Below, in pieces: positions 1 through 9,500 of a DNA stretch of 64,000 nucleotides. Both the position numbers and the translations under genes were made by a program. The stretch covers positions 2,222,501-2,286,500 of the forward strand of contig NC_020911.1 of assembly GCF_000155675.2 (NCBI RefSeq), given 5' to 3'. This stretch comes from Octadecabacter antarcticus 307. Lineage in GTDB: Bacteria > Pseudomonadota > Alphaproteobacteria > Rhodobacterales > Rhodobacteraceae. A model generated the notes under the pieces. It was not told the origin of the DNA. It did no database searches and was given only the letters and a program-made list of their open reading frames with translations. Position 1 is the stretch's first letter. Each line of letters begins with the position of its first letter.

Positions 1-307
1 AGGGCGCGTTGTTTTATGCGTTCTCGATAGATAATCACGTTCCTCAGGATCATCTGCTGCGATCCATTGATCGGCTTGTCGATCTGTCTGGCATCCGCCA
101 ATATTTAGCCGATTTTTACAGCCATACTGGTCGCTGTCCATTGATCCAGAACTGCTGATCCGAATGCTGCTGGTTGGCTGCTGCCTCGGCATTCGGTCCG
201 AACATCGCCTCTGCGAAGAGGTGCATCTGAACCTTGCTTACCGCTGGTTCTGCGGACTGGATCTGAGCGACAATGTGCCCAACCACTCAACCTTTTCCAA
301 AAGCCGC

Positions 308-345
308 CCCTCTCATGGCGCAAGCGCAAACGACTGCCGGGCAAT
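308..345 (-). repeat. Palindromic mini-element, copy A
   Basis: Reading on the minus strand, this 38-bp unit has TTGCCCGGCAG, then an imperfect hairpin around GCGCTTGCGC, then the ATGAGAGGG end shared by the family. It sits inside the dead IS1182 transposase exactly where the protein jumps from the HSTFSKSR region to DVEATRSI. About a hundred residues found in intact relatives are missing there, so this copy marks a deletion junction as well as an insertion. Confidence 0.75.
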
Positions 346-451
346 GGATGTTGAGGCCACGCGGTCGATCCGTCAGGCCGAAGTCGGGTCCGTGCGCACG
401 ATGCAGGGATGGTTAGTGGATCGTGGCATCGCGCCGCACATCCCGGTCATT

Positions 452-489
452 CACTGCCTAGGATGTGCAGGTTCACATGCACGAGAGGG
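452..489 (+). repeat. Palindromic mini-element, copy B
   Basis: The 38-bp unit begins CACTGCCTAGG, has a hairpin with arms GTGCA and TGCAC, and ends CGAGAGGG. It interrupts the IS1182 transposase between the codon ATT (…HIPVI) and GAT-AAG (DK…). The flanking codons are contiguous in intact transposases as I recall them, so the unit looks like a clean insertion without target duplication. Its length of 38 (not a multiple of three) shifts the frame. Confidence 0.8.
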
Positions 490-771
490 GATAAGGCTGG
501 CCGCACCGATGGCACCCTGAGCCGCGCTAATTTTGAGTGGGACCCGTAGGGCGACAAGTACATCTGCCCAGAAAGTCAGTCGCTCAAGCAGTTCCGCCGC
601 AACTATTCCGATCCCAGTCGAGGCCCAACCACGACGGGCAGGACAAAATATCGTGGGCCTAAACTGATCTGTCAGGCCTGCCCATCCAAAGCCAAATGCT
701 GCCCGAATACCGATGTTCGCAAGATCACCCGCGACGAACACGAAGACGCACGTCAAGTTGCCCGCGACACC

Positions 772-808
772 GACTGCCCAGCGGTGCATGTTTACATGCA
801 TGAGAGGG
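772..808 (+). repeat. Palindromic mini-element, copy C
   Basis: The 37-bp unit starts GACTGCCCAGC, has a hairpin GCATGT-TT-ACATGC and ends ATGAGAGGG. It lies in the IS1182 transposase between ARQVARDT and the following AKIKQYAVS region. It adds 37 bases, which puts the downstream KKVEMLF motif in another frame. This copy has the most regular stem of the three in this gene. Confidence 0.8.
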
Positions 809-1198
809 GCCAAAATCAAACAATATGCCGTTTCAATGCGACTGCGAAAGAAGGTCGAAATGCTCTTCGTAAACCTCAAACGCATTCTTGGGTGGGGACG
901 GCAGGTTGAGATAGCGAGGACCATGCGGCGCAAATGACGAATTCCTCCTCGCCGCGACCGCCCAAAACTGCCGCAAACTGGCCAAGATTTTTCCTGCACC
1001 GCAGAAAATGCGCAAAGCGTGATAGGAAAAGTGCTCGCGCCGTGTTCGACGCCCAACTTTCTGCACCAGCAACACCGTGTTTTTCGAAAAAGATCAGCGG
1101 CGAACGGGCTTTCGCTGCATATGCAAAACACGTGCTAAAGTGAGACGTCAACGTCTGGCTGTTGTTGTGGGTGGGCATGGAAGATTGGAGGATCAATC

Positions 1199-1830
1199 AT
1201 GCCGACATCAAATTTACCGGTCATTCTCGCCCTGCGGCCCGCTTGGAACAAAGGTCGTATCGTCGGCCAGAAACTCCCGCTCAAGCCCAAACATGTCTGG
1301 GCGACCCGCGTACGATTCGAATTGGCCAAGAACACCCGAGACCTCGCGCTCTTCAACATGGCCATCGATAGCAAATTGCGCGGATGCGGCCCGGTAAGAG
1401 TGAAGGTCATCGATGTCATGGCACCGGGGCAGATCAAAGAACGGGCACCCGTCTTGCAAAGTAAAACTCAAAAGCCAGTTCGGTTTGAAATTTCTGAAGG
1501 CACGCGGGCATCGTTCGCAAAGTGGATGGATGATCCGTTGATGGTCAGGGCTGAATACCTCTGGCGCGCCCGGTTTCAGCAACGCCTGCACATCTCAACG
1601 CGCCAATACGCACGGATCATCAGGGGTTGGGTCAAATCCATCGACCTGGAACTAACGGCCTATGGAACGCATACCATGCGTCGGACCAAGGTTACCCAGA
1701 TATACAAGAAGACAGAAAACTGCGCGCCGTTCAGCTTTTGTTAGGGCATACAAAGATGGATAGTACCGTTCGATAATTTGGCGTTGAATTGGTAGATGCA
1801 GTGGCGATTTCGGAAGCCATCGAAATCTAG
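1199..1830 (+). pseudogene. Tyrosine recombinase/integrase, broken at the catalytic end
   Basis: The reading frame from 1199 gives a site-specific recombinase of the short type: LRPAWNKGRIVGQKLPLKPK near the start, FNMAIDSKLRGC, and then AYGTHTMRRTK with the H-x-x-R catalytic box. A one-base loss near 1720 ends the frame early (stop at 1742-1744). In the next frame the family sequence continues as AVQLLLGHTKMDSTVR, then a TAA stop, then FGVELVDAVAISEAIEI up to a TAG at 1828. The TAA occupies the position of the nucleophilic tyrosine (VRYFG in active relatives). Two independent lesions therefore inactivate it. A GGGCCG/CGGCCC hairpin lies just downstream. Confidence 0.85.
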
Positions 1831-2002
1831 ATATTTGGGCCGTTTCACATGTGCGGCCCACACTGGCCATTGACCGACCCTTGGGACGTTGTGTGAAGCT
1901 TTCGTATTGCTGCCGGTCATGCGAGCACGAGAAACCTGACGCTTGGCCATCCTGTGTCCAAAGATGACCCAATTTACGATTAAAAGTAACCTTTGTGGCA
2001 TT

Positions 2003-2938
2003 TTAGTCGTCAAATTTCACCGGGACCTTATGCCGCCGATCAACCGATAATTTAAACACGTCGGGACGCGCATAATGGCCCGTTGCATCGAACTTGCGCC
2101 GCGATGCTTTGGCTTTGTCGATATCAATTTCACACAACAGCAAGCCCTTTTCACGGTGCATTGGTCCGGCGGCGATCCCGCCAAACGGTTCATAGACAAC
2201 TGCATCCCCAGAATTTACCCATTCATCCTTGTTTGGGAATAACGCGTCTAAGTGCGGCGTTTCCTTTGGAACATCACTTGCCTCCATTGCCGTCGCACAA
2301 CCGATCACCCAACATCCGCCTTCTCGCGCGATATGTTGCATTGTGGCTAACCAAGTTTCCCCACTGTCCCAAGTTGGCGCGACATAAATATCGATATTTT
2401 GGGCATACAGGGCGTAACGGGCAAGCGGCATGTAGTTTTCCCAACAGAGCAACGCGCCAATTCGTCCGACAGCGGTGTCCACCACGTTTAGCCCAGACCC
2501 ATCGCCAAAACCCCAAACCATGCGTTCCGGATTGGTTGGCATCAGCTTTCGGTGATTGTTCGCAATGCGACCATCCGCGTCGATAATTATGCATGAGTTG
2601 AAAATCGTGGACCCAGACACGGACCCGTCAATTTCTTGGTATCCTGCAACGATAACCATCCCATTTTCACGTGCGGCCTCTTGCAACGGGGCCATCTGGT
2701 TTCGGCTGAGATCAATGCAATTTGTCTGCAGCTTGGCGAACAGCTCGTCCGTTTTTCCCATGTCCGCACCCGGCGATAGACGCCAGACGAACGTGGGATA
2801 TCCCGGAAGCCAAGCCTCAGGAAATACGATCAGCTTAGCGCCATCTCGCGCCGCTCGCTCCACGATTTCAATGGCCCGCGCCATGCTCGCGTCTAAGTTA
2901 AGGTAAACTGGAGGCTCTTGTACGACTGCGGTTTTCAT
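2003..2938 (-). CDS. Nitrilase / carbon-nitrogen hydrolase
   Basis: This is a cytosolic enzyme of the nitrilase superfamily that would hydrolyse an aliphatic or aromatic nitrile to the acid and ammonia. From the ATG at 2938 the protein has 311 residues, normal for the family. The catalytic triad is visible: Glu41 in FPEAW, Lys131 in NNHRKLMPT and Cys165 in LLCWENY. The CWEN signature points to true nitrilases rather than amidases. A TTG fifteen bases upstream is a possible alternative start. The gene follows the flavoprotein gene at 3058-4209 on the same strand, separated by about 120 bp, and the pair is divergent from an HxlR-type regulator. The substrate cannot be read from the sequence. 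Confidence 0.88.
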   Translation of the reverse strand: MKTAVVQEPPVYLNLDASMARAIEIVERAARDGAKLIVFPEAWLPGYPTFVWRLSPGADMGKTDELFAKLQTNCIDLSRNQMAPLQEAARENGMVIVAGYQEIDGSVSGSTIFNSCIIIDADGRIANNHRKLMPTNPERMVWGFGDGSGLNVVDTAVGRIGALLCWENYMPLARYALYAQNIDIYVAPTWDSGETWLATMQHIAREGGCWVIGCATAMEASDVPKETPHLDALFPNKDEWVNSGDAVVYEPFGGIAAGPMHREKGLLLCEIDIDKAKASRRKFDATGHYARPDVFKLSVDRRHKVPVKFDD

Positions 2939-3057
2939 GGCTGTTCCGTTCAAATGTGAATTTTTATGAAAGCGAACAGAACAAGCGGTTGGAAACTGGC
3001 TTTCGATCCGTTCACGTACGTCGCCATTTAAGGCGAGAGGGCTTTGAGCGCTTGGTT

Positions 3058-4209
3058 TTAGAAAATGTGGTCGACAGAATGCCCAAGGGCCATAGCACCG
3101 ACGTATTCGCTTTGAACGTCTTTCTGGAGCGGATGGTAACGCGCTGCTTGAATATCCCTAAACCGTCTTTCTAGGTCTGTCTTGCGGTAGAACCCGAGCC
3201 CACCCGCCAACTCCATTGCCAGCTCAACCACCTTAATGGTGTGCTCTTCAACCAACCTTCGCCCGATCATGGTGTCATTGATGGTCTGTGCTGATGGGGC
3301 GTTTCGTTCAGCGACATCAATCATGTAATTGCGGGCGAGATGTGCCGCAGTCAGCGCAGTGTCCATACGCCCAGCTATGGATTGCGTGCGATGGGACACT
3401 GGTCTTTTCTTTGCGATATCAATTGCGATGTCACGCGCACTTTGTGCGACGCCAAGATAAGCTGAGTAAATCAGTGGAAACGCAATTGTCGCGATCAAGT
3501 GGAATGCGGGATGCCATTCCCCTGCCTTACGGCGCACAGGTATCTTATCATCAGGAATGAACAGACCATCAATTTTGATGTCATGGGATCCCGTGCCTCG
3601 CATCCCTAGGGTGCGCCAAGTATCCAAAACCGTGACTTCAGGCGCGGCCATTGGAACACCAAAGTGCAAAACGATACGCGCGCCATCTTCTTCAGAAATT
3701 GCGCCGGTCATCAGCAAATCCCCAGCCGGCGCGCCAGACGAAAACATTTTTCTTGCTGTAATACGGTATCCGCCTTCGACCTTTTCAGCCACCCCAGAAC
3801 CACCGATCCAGTCCGATCCACCTGAACTGAGTAAAACTATTTTATCTTCAGCAACCCTGCGCAAAAGTGGCGCTACCAAATCGCGGGCGGCTTCTTGATT
3901 GTACCACCGCCACGCTGGAACAGCGACTTGATGGGTGTGCATGGAAAGGGCCAACCCGGTAGAACCACAGGCGCCAGCAATAATTTTCAGGACATCGCAA
4001 AGCTCACGGATACTTGCGCCGCCGCCACCAAGATCTGATGGAACACCTGCGGAAATCAGTCCAGACGTTTTTAGGTCGGCGTAATTGTCTGCGACAAATC
4101 GATCATTTTCATCGTTGCCAGATGCTCTTTCTGCAAAGACTTTTGTCAGCGATTTAGCCGCATCAACGATACTTTCAGATTGATGCGCGATATTGGCTAC
4201 TTGGGTCAT
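3058..4209 (-). CDS. Acyl-CoA dehydrogenase-fold flavoprotein
   Basis: The 383-residue protein has the acyl-CoA dehydrogenase architecture: helical N-terminal domain (SDLGGGGASIRELCDVLKII), central beta domain (LDTWRTLGMRGTGSHDI) and C-terminal four-helix domain ending RRFRDIQAARYHPLQ. The usual 'IYEGT' motif with the catalytic glutamate is absent at the C-terminus and replaced by YHPLQKDVQ. That pattern is known from ACAD-fold flavin monooxygenases such as DszC-like enzymes, so oxidation or oxygenation of a non-CoA substrate is more likely than beta-oxidation. It is the first gene of the pair with the nitrilase and starts 142 bp from the divergent HxlR regulator gene. Confidence 0.85.
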   Translation of the reverse strand: MTQVANIAHQSESIVDAAKSLTKVFAERASGNDENDRFVADNYADLKTSGLISAGVPSDLGGGGASIRELCDVLKIIAGACGSTGLALSMHTHQVAVPAWRWYNQEAARDLVAPLLRRVAEDKIVLLSSGGSDWIGGSGVAEKVEGGYRITARKMFSSGAPAGDLLMTGAISEEDGARIVLHFGVPMAAPEVTVLDTWRTLGMRGTGSHDIKIDGLFIPDDKIPVRRKAGEWHPAFHLIATIAFPLIYSAYLGVAQSARDIAIDIAKKRPVSHRTQSIAGRMDTALTAAHLARNYMIDVAERNAPSAQTINDTMIGRRLVEEHTIKVVELAMELAGGLGFYRKTDLERRFRDIQAARYHPLQKDVQSEYVGAMALGHSVDHIF

Positions 4210-4270
4210 TTTTTTGGTACCTTTCTAAATTTATGCACCCAAAATAACTGTGATTCCCAATTCTCGCTAG

Positions 4271-4283
4271 TACAGAAACTGTA
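4271..4283. promoter_or_regulatory. Candidate HxlR operator in the divergent promoter region
   Basis: A perfect dyad TACAG-AAA-CTGTA sits in the 142-bp gap between the flavoprotein/nitrilase pair and the divergent hxlR-type gene. HxlR proteins are winged-helix dimers that commonly bind such short inverted repeats beside their own gene. The assignment rests only on symmetry and position. Confidence 0.45.
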
Positions 4284-4351
4284 TTGGATGAAGCCGTGTT
4301 TCCGCGTTAGGCTGAAAAGACCGAGTTTTCCAACCACGAAGGAGTAGATAA

Positions 4352-5041
4352 ATGCGCGCCGGATATAGTCAGTTTTGCCCAGTTTCTATGGCAACAGAAA
4401 TCTTGTGTTCCCGTTGGACACCGCTTGTCATTCGAGAATTCCTATGTGGCAGCACGCGGTTCAATGACATCCGCCGTGGATTGCCGCGCATGTCGCCAAC
4501 ACTTCTATCAAAGAGATTGAGTGAATTAGAGGCGGCGGGCGTAATCGTATCGATCAAGGGCACGAGTGGGTCTAAAGAGTATCGGCTTACAAAAGCTGGC
4601 GAAGAACTGCGGCCAATTGTTATGGGGATCGGGGCATGGGGCCAAAGATGGGTCGAGAGTAAACTATCCTTGAACAATCTGGACCCAGAGTTGTTGATTT
4701 GGGATATGCACCGCAGGCTGAATATTGACTCCCTGCCTTCGCGCCGTGTGTGTCTTCAGTTTGTGTTCACTGATTTGGCTGTAGCGCGTCAGAATTATTG
4801 GCTCGTTGCCGACCCGCAATCTGGTGTTGAAGCATGTTATAAAGATCCAGGGTATGATGTTGATTTGTTCGTAGAATGCAGCCTTCGTACGATGACTGCG
4901 ATCTGGATGGGGTTGGAGACCGTGCGCAAAGCAGAAAATGATGGGCGAATTGTATTGACCGGGACCCGAGAAATTGTGACGCAAATGCAGGAATGGCTCG
5001 GTCTCAGTCCGTTCTCCACGGTCGAACGAATGGCTGGTTAG
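4352..5041 (+). CDS. HxlR-family transcriptional regulator with C-terminal extension
   Basis: Residues 1-100 form an HxlR winged helix: CPVSMATEILCSRWTPLVIREF, FNDIRRGLPRMSPTLLSKRL and a wing ending YRLTKAGEEL. A Cys at position 9, the site of thiol sensing in some relatives, is present. The remaining ~125 residues (from LNNLDPELLIWDMHRRL) form a second domain like the ligand-pocket (SCP2-like) extension seen in long HxlR proteins. A ribosome-binding site AAGGAG lies upstream of the ATG. The divergent position suggests that it controls the nitrilase/flavoprotein pair and its own gene. Confidence 0.85.
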   Translation: MRAGYSQFCPVSMATEILCSRWTPLVIREFLCGSTRFNDIRRGLPRMSPTLLSKRLSELEAAGVIVSIKGTSGSKEYRLTKAGEELRPIVMGIGAWGQRWVESKLSLNNLDPELLIWDMHRRLNIDSLPSRRVCLQFVFTDLAVARQNYWLVADPQSGVEACYKDPGYDVDLFVECSLRTMTAIWMGLETVRKAENDGRIVLTGTREIVTQMQEWLGLSPFSTVERMAG

Positions 5042-5239
5042 AGTAAATGATCGGTTGTCAGTGACAATTGGGGCTCGGCACATTCATAAATAGTGGAATC
5101 AGTGTTCATTATGAAAATACCGACGCTTTTGATTGAAATATTGATTTTGGGTATTTGGGCCGTACAATCGGCGACGAGGGAAGAGGATTTGAAAATTTTC
5201 CAGACTTTCACTGGTTTTGAAAAGCACATGATACGCTGC

Positions 5240-5400
5240 ATCGTCAACGTTAAGTTGAGGAGGCACGAGAGCAGGCCACCCAATTGCTCTGGACTTACAA
5301 TAACGAGCGACCCAACATGGGCATCTGCGGCATCACGCCCGCAATGAAACTGAAAACAGCCGCCTGAATTCTATGGCTGGGCCCCGTCAAAAAGGGGGGG
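5240..5400 (+). pseudogene. IS3-family transposase (orfB) C-terminal remnant
   Basis: From about 5275 the plus strand encodes ATQLLWTYNNERPNMGICGI and TPAMKLKTAA then a stop at 5365. This is the recognisable end of the IS3-family integrase-type transposase. The following bases resemble the IS3 right end. No upstream half exists, so it is a fossil. The rest of the gap 5042-5482 holds no gene I can support. Confidence 0.75.
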
Positions 5401-5482
5401 ATTACCGGGGGTTTTAGGCCCAGGTCTGCACAGTATAAAGGCCCAGTCTGCAAAGACGGTTTTTCGAGCGCGGACTTATGCC

Positions 5483-5944
5483 TTAGAGAGGCTGGCCACC
5501 GGCGGCGCTCAGCAGGTCACTTAGTTCACCTGATACCAATGGATCTGGAAAACGCACTTGTTGCGCACCGCCTGACCGCTGTGGCACGCGGATGTAATTA
5601 TCAGCTGTGACCAGATACCCCAGTGATGTTTCACGCCCTAGGAACGAAATCACAAATTTTGGCAACGCTTGCACGGTACCATTGAATTGCAAAATGATCG
5701 CAGCGGCTGATTCTGGATTGGGAAAGGATTCGCAGCGGACTTCATTGGGGCCGGGTTGTACGACGGTCTGTGCTGGCCCGTCACAAATAGCGGCAGCCGC
5801 AAAGAACAAGTCGGATGGATAGGCAGGAAAATATGCCTGTTGGGCACCATTGGCGGCATCGCCAGCGGTTGGTGCCACATTCGATATCGTCGTTTCTGTG
5901 CAACCAGCCAGTGCCAACGCAAATCCTAAACTAACCCAACGCAT
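5483..5944 (-). CDS. Putative outer-membrane lipoprotein, unknown function
   Basis: Starting at the second in-frame ATG (5944), which has AAGGGA at a suitable distance, the product has 153 residues. It opens with MRWVSLGFALALAGC, a lipoprotein signal peptide with a LAGC lipobox, so Cys15 would be lipidated after cleavage by signal peptidase II. The mature part is acidic and has no domain I recognise; RCESFPNPESAAAIILQFNG and RETSLGYLV are its most structured stretches. The six extra residues from the upstream ATG (5962) lack a ribosome-binding site. No operon partner is evident. Confidence 0.7.
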   Translation of the reverse strand: MRWVSLGFALALAGCTETTISNVAPTAGDAANGAQQAYFPAYPSDLFFAAAAICDGPAQTVVQPGPNEVRCESFPNPESAAAIILQFNGTVQALPKFVISFLGRETSLGYLVTADNYIRVPQRSGGAQQVRFPDPLVSGELSDLLSAAGGQPL

Positions 5945-6037
5945 CGAAAGTCCCTTGTTCATGTAAGTGGCAAGACTGACACAGGCGCGCCGGTGTGCAA
6001 GTCACGTTTGGCCGATGGGCGATCACATTGGCTGGCC

Positions 6038-6046
6038 TGTGGATAA
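6038..6046 (-). promoter_or_regulatory. DnaA box upstream of nrdJ
   Basis: TGTGGATAA is the exact complement of the consensus DnaA box TTATCCACA. It lies in the ~540-bp region between the lipoprotein gene and nrdJ. DnaA is known to regulate ribonucleotide reductase genes in E. coli; here the role is inferred. A second exact box follows the gene at 10375. Confidence 0.5.
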
Positions 6047-6283
6047 CTCATGTAGAAAGTGAAGTTTATGGCATAGTGTTCTGGCATCCTTGGGGTTTTC
6101 GTAATTGGGCCAAAGTTAACAGTGGCCGCACATCTCTGTGTGTAACCCTTAGGGAGAATCGGGGGTGGTTTTTGCAGCGCAAAGGTTAAGGTCTGGTCAA
6201 GAGAGTTTAATCTACATTTAGGGTAAAAATTTCGTTGACCCCCAAGGTGTAGATGGGTGATGTTGTCCAAGCTGGATGAGATG

Positions 6284-6299
6284 ACACAAGATACAGTGT
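6284..6299. promoter_or_regulatory. NrdR-like box upstream of nrdJ
   Basis: ACACAAGATACAGTGT matches the NrdR box pattern ACAC-N8-GTGT and lies about 210 bp before the nrdJ start. A looser inverted repeat GACAC-N13-GTGTC follows at 6326-6348 but does not keep the usual 31-33 bp spacing of paired NrdR boxes. NrdR is the ATP/dATP-sensing repressor of ribonucleotide reductases. I see no cobalamin riboswitch in the rest of 5963-6506 and no other gene. Confidence 0.55.
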
Positions 6300-6506
6300 T
6301 GCGATCGGCGCGGGACAGGTTTCGAGACACAAGATGCTGGACAGTGTCTATTGCTTGAATGCGACCCCTTATTGGGGGGGGAGGCCGCGCATTTCGCAAC
6401 ACGCTTTGATGTCTCAACCAGCGCGCAAGGGCTCGATCCAGAATGGGTTAATGAGCGACACGGGGGCCGCAACGACGGACCCCATATACACAGAGGCGAA
6501 TGCACA

Positions 6507-9500
6507 ATGCAGATTGAACGTAACTTCACAAAATCCGGACAAGACGCATACGCGGAGGTGCCGTTCAAGGCCGCCACGTCCGAGATCCGTAACCCTGATG
6601 GGACGATCGTTTTCAAGCTTGAAAATTGCCAGATTCCGAAGGGTTGGTCGCAAGTTGCGTCAGACGTCATCGCGCAGAAATATTTCCGCAAAGCAGGCGT
6701 GCCGTCCGAAACCGTTCGGGTTGCAGAAAAGGGCGTGCCAGAGTTTTTGTGGCGCTCTGTTCCTGCCGAGGGCGCGCAGATGTCCGGTGAGACTTCAGCC
6801 AAGCAAGTGTTTGATCGACTTGCGGGTGCGTGGGCCTATTGGGGTTGGAAGGGTGGCTATTTCTCGACTGAGGCAGATGCCCAGACCTACCTCGACGAGA
6901 TGCGCTACATGCTTGCGACCCAGAGGGCTGCACCGAATTCACCCCAATGGTTCAACACTGGTCTGCATTGGGCCTATGGCATCGATGGTCCTGCACAGGG
7001 TCATCACTATGTTGATTATAAAACCGGCAAGCTGACGGCGTCAAAATCATCGTATGAGCATCCGCAGCCGCACGCCTGTTTCATCCAATCAGTTAAAGAC
7101 GATCTGGTGAACGAAGGCGGAATTATGGATCTTTGGGTCCGCGAAGCGCGTCTGTTCAAATACGGGTCCGGCACTGGAACGAACTTTTCGTCCTTGCGAG
7201 CGTCTGGCGAAAACCTGTCAGGGGGCGGTAAATCGTCCGGCCTGATGGGGTTCTTGAAAATTGGTGACCGTGCGGCTGGTGCGATCAAATCTGGCGGCAC
7301 AACGCGCCGCGCCGCAAAGATGGTGATCGTCGATGCGGATCACCCCGATATTGAAGAATTCATCAACTGGAAGGTGCTTGAGGAACAAAAAGTTGCGTCC
7401 ATCGTGGCCGGTTCTAAGATGCACGAACAGAAGCTCAACCTGATATTTGATGCAATCAAGGGCTGGGACGGGGCCGAGGCAGATGCTTATGATCCCAAGA
7501 TCAACCCGCAGCTGAAAGACGCTGTGCGAGAAGCAAAAAAGGTCTGCATTCCAGAGACATACGTTAAGCGCGTGCTGGATTATGCCCGCCAAGGTCACAC
7601 GGCAATTGAATTTCCGACCTATGATACGGACTGGGATTCCGAGGCCTACAATTCTGTAAGCGGCCAAAATTCCAACAACTCGATCCGCGTAACGGATGCG
7701 TTTTTGAAGGCTGTTGAGGACGACGCGAACTGGAAGCTGATCAATCGCAAGAACGGCGAAGTCGCCAAGGTCATCAAAGCCCGCGATTTGTGGGAACAGG
7801 TCGGCCATGCGGCATGGGCCTGTGCCGATCCGGGCATTCAGTACCACGACACTGTCAACGCATGGCACACCTGCCCCGAAGACGGCGCGATCCGCGGATC
7901 CAACCCGTGTTCCGAATACATGTTCCTCGACGACACGGCCTGTAACCTTGCGTCGATGAATCTGCTGAAATTCTTCAAGGATGGCGCATTTCAGGTCGAA
8001 GACTATATGCACGCATCGCGTCTTTGGACGGTCACGCTGGAAATTTCTGTGATGATGGCGCAATTCCCGTCCAAGGAAATCGCGCAGCGGTCGTTTGATT
8101 TCCGCACGCTGGGTCTTGGCTACGCCAATATCGGTGGCTTGTTGATGAATATGGGCTTTGGCTATGACAGCGACGAAGGCCGCAGCATGGCGGGCGCGCT
8201 AACGGCGATCATGACGGGTGTGTCTTACGCCACATCTGCTGAAATCGCAGGCGAGCTTGGCGCGTTTTCCGGGTACAAGCGTAACAAGGAACACATGCTC
8301 AAGGTGATCCGTAACCACCGCAACGCCGCCTACGGCGCGTCCGATGGCTACGAAAAGCTGGATATCAAGCCGGTTCCACTGGACCACGCAAACTGCCCTG
8401 AAGCACGCCTGATCGACATTGCGATGTCAACGTGGGACGAAGCGCTGCGTCTTGGCGAAAAGCACGGCTACCGCAACGCACAGGTGTCTGTGATTGCGCC
8501 AACCGGCACCATCGGTCTGGTGATGGATTGCGACACAACAGGGATCGAGCCTGACTTTGCGCTGGTGAAATTCAAGAAACTTGCCGGTGGCGGTTATTTC
8601 AAGATCATCAACCAGTCGGTTCCTGCGGCTTTGGCGAAACTGGGCTATTCCACAAGCCAAGCTGAAGAAATTCAGGCCTATGCGGTTGGTCACGGCTCAC
8701 TCGGTAATGCGCCTGGTATCAACCACACGGCACTGATCGGGCATGGGTTTGGCAAAGAAGAGATTGAAAAGATCGAAGAGGCACTGCCATCCGCCTTCGA
8801 CATCCGGTTCGTGTTTAACCAGTGGACGCTGGGTGAAGATTTTTGCACGAAAGTTCTGGGTATTCCTGCCGACAAGCTGAACGATCCGACGTTTGATCTG
8901 TTGAAATCCCTTGGTTTTTCCAAGGAAGACACCGATCTGGCCAATGACCACGTTTGCGGCACGATGACCCTTGAAGGTGCACCACACCTGAAAGAAGAAC
9001 ATTACGTTGTCTTCGATTGCGCCAATCCATGCGGAAAAAAGGGCAAGCGTTACCTGTCTGTCAACAGCCACATCTACATGATGGCTTCGGCGCAATCTTT
9101 CATCTCGGGTGCGATTTCCAAGACGATCAATATGGCAAACAGCGCAACAATCGAGGACTGCCAGAAAGCCTATGAGCTGTCTTGGTCCCTCGGCGTCAAA
9201 GCCAACGCGTTGTATCGCGATGGATCGAAATTGTCGCAGCCACTGGCCGCAGCCCTGATTGAAGATGACGAAGAAGCCGCCGACATCCTTGAGAACGGCA
9301 ACATCCACGCCAAGGCGCAGGTTATTGCCGAAAAGATCATCGAAAAGGTCATCGTCAAGGAGATCATCAAAAGCCACCGCGAAAAGATGCCCCAGCGTCG
9401 TAAGGGCTACACCCAGAAAGCAAATGTTGGTGGCCATAAGGTGTATCTGCGCACGGGCGAATACGAGGACGGCAACCTCGGTGAGATTTTCATCGACATG

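Larger units (their letters stand above)
1..1022 (+). pseudogene. IS1182-family transposase, degraded, runs off the left edge
   Basis: Translated pieces in several frames line up in order with the DDE transposase of IS1182-type elements. The N-terminal piece has YAFSIDNHVPQDHLLRSID and then LCEEVHLNLAYRWFC and HSTFSKSR. The middle piece has DVEATRSIRQAEVGSVRT and GWLVDRGIAPHIPVI. The cysteine-rich piece has ICQACPSKAKCCP, and the C-terminal piece has KKVEMLFVNLKRILG and ends near 1022. A frameshift near 132, a TAG near 547, two internal deletions (after the SKSR region and after SVRT) and three inserted palindromic mini-elements have killed it. The deletions are judged against my memory of intact members. 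The stretch 1023-1198 is the IS tail and contains no gene I can see. Confidence 0.85.

Noticed and set aside
3011..3045. A further mini-element candidate (CGCC…GGCG then GAGAGGG)
   Set aside because: It has the GAGAGGG end and a weak stem but lacks the TGCC/GGCA dyad and is not in an IS gene; treated as chance.
6351..6506. N-terminal extension of nrdJ
   Set aside because: Sequence is not protein-like and overlaps regulatory boxes; the family start is at 6507.
5963..6506. Cobalamin riboswitch upstream of nrdJ
   Set aside because: The conserved B12-box GCCACTG and its flanks are absent on both strands.
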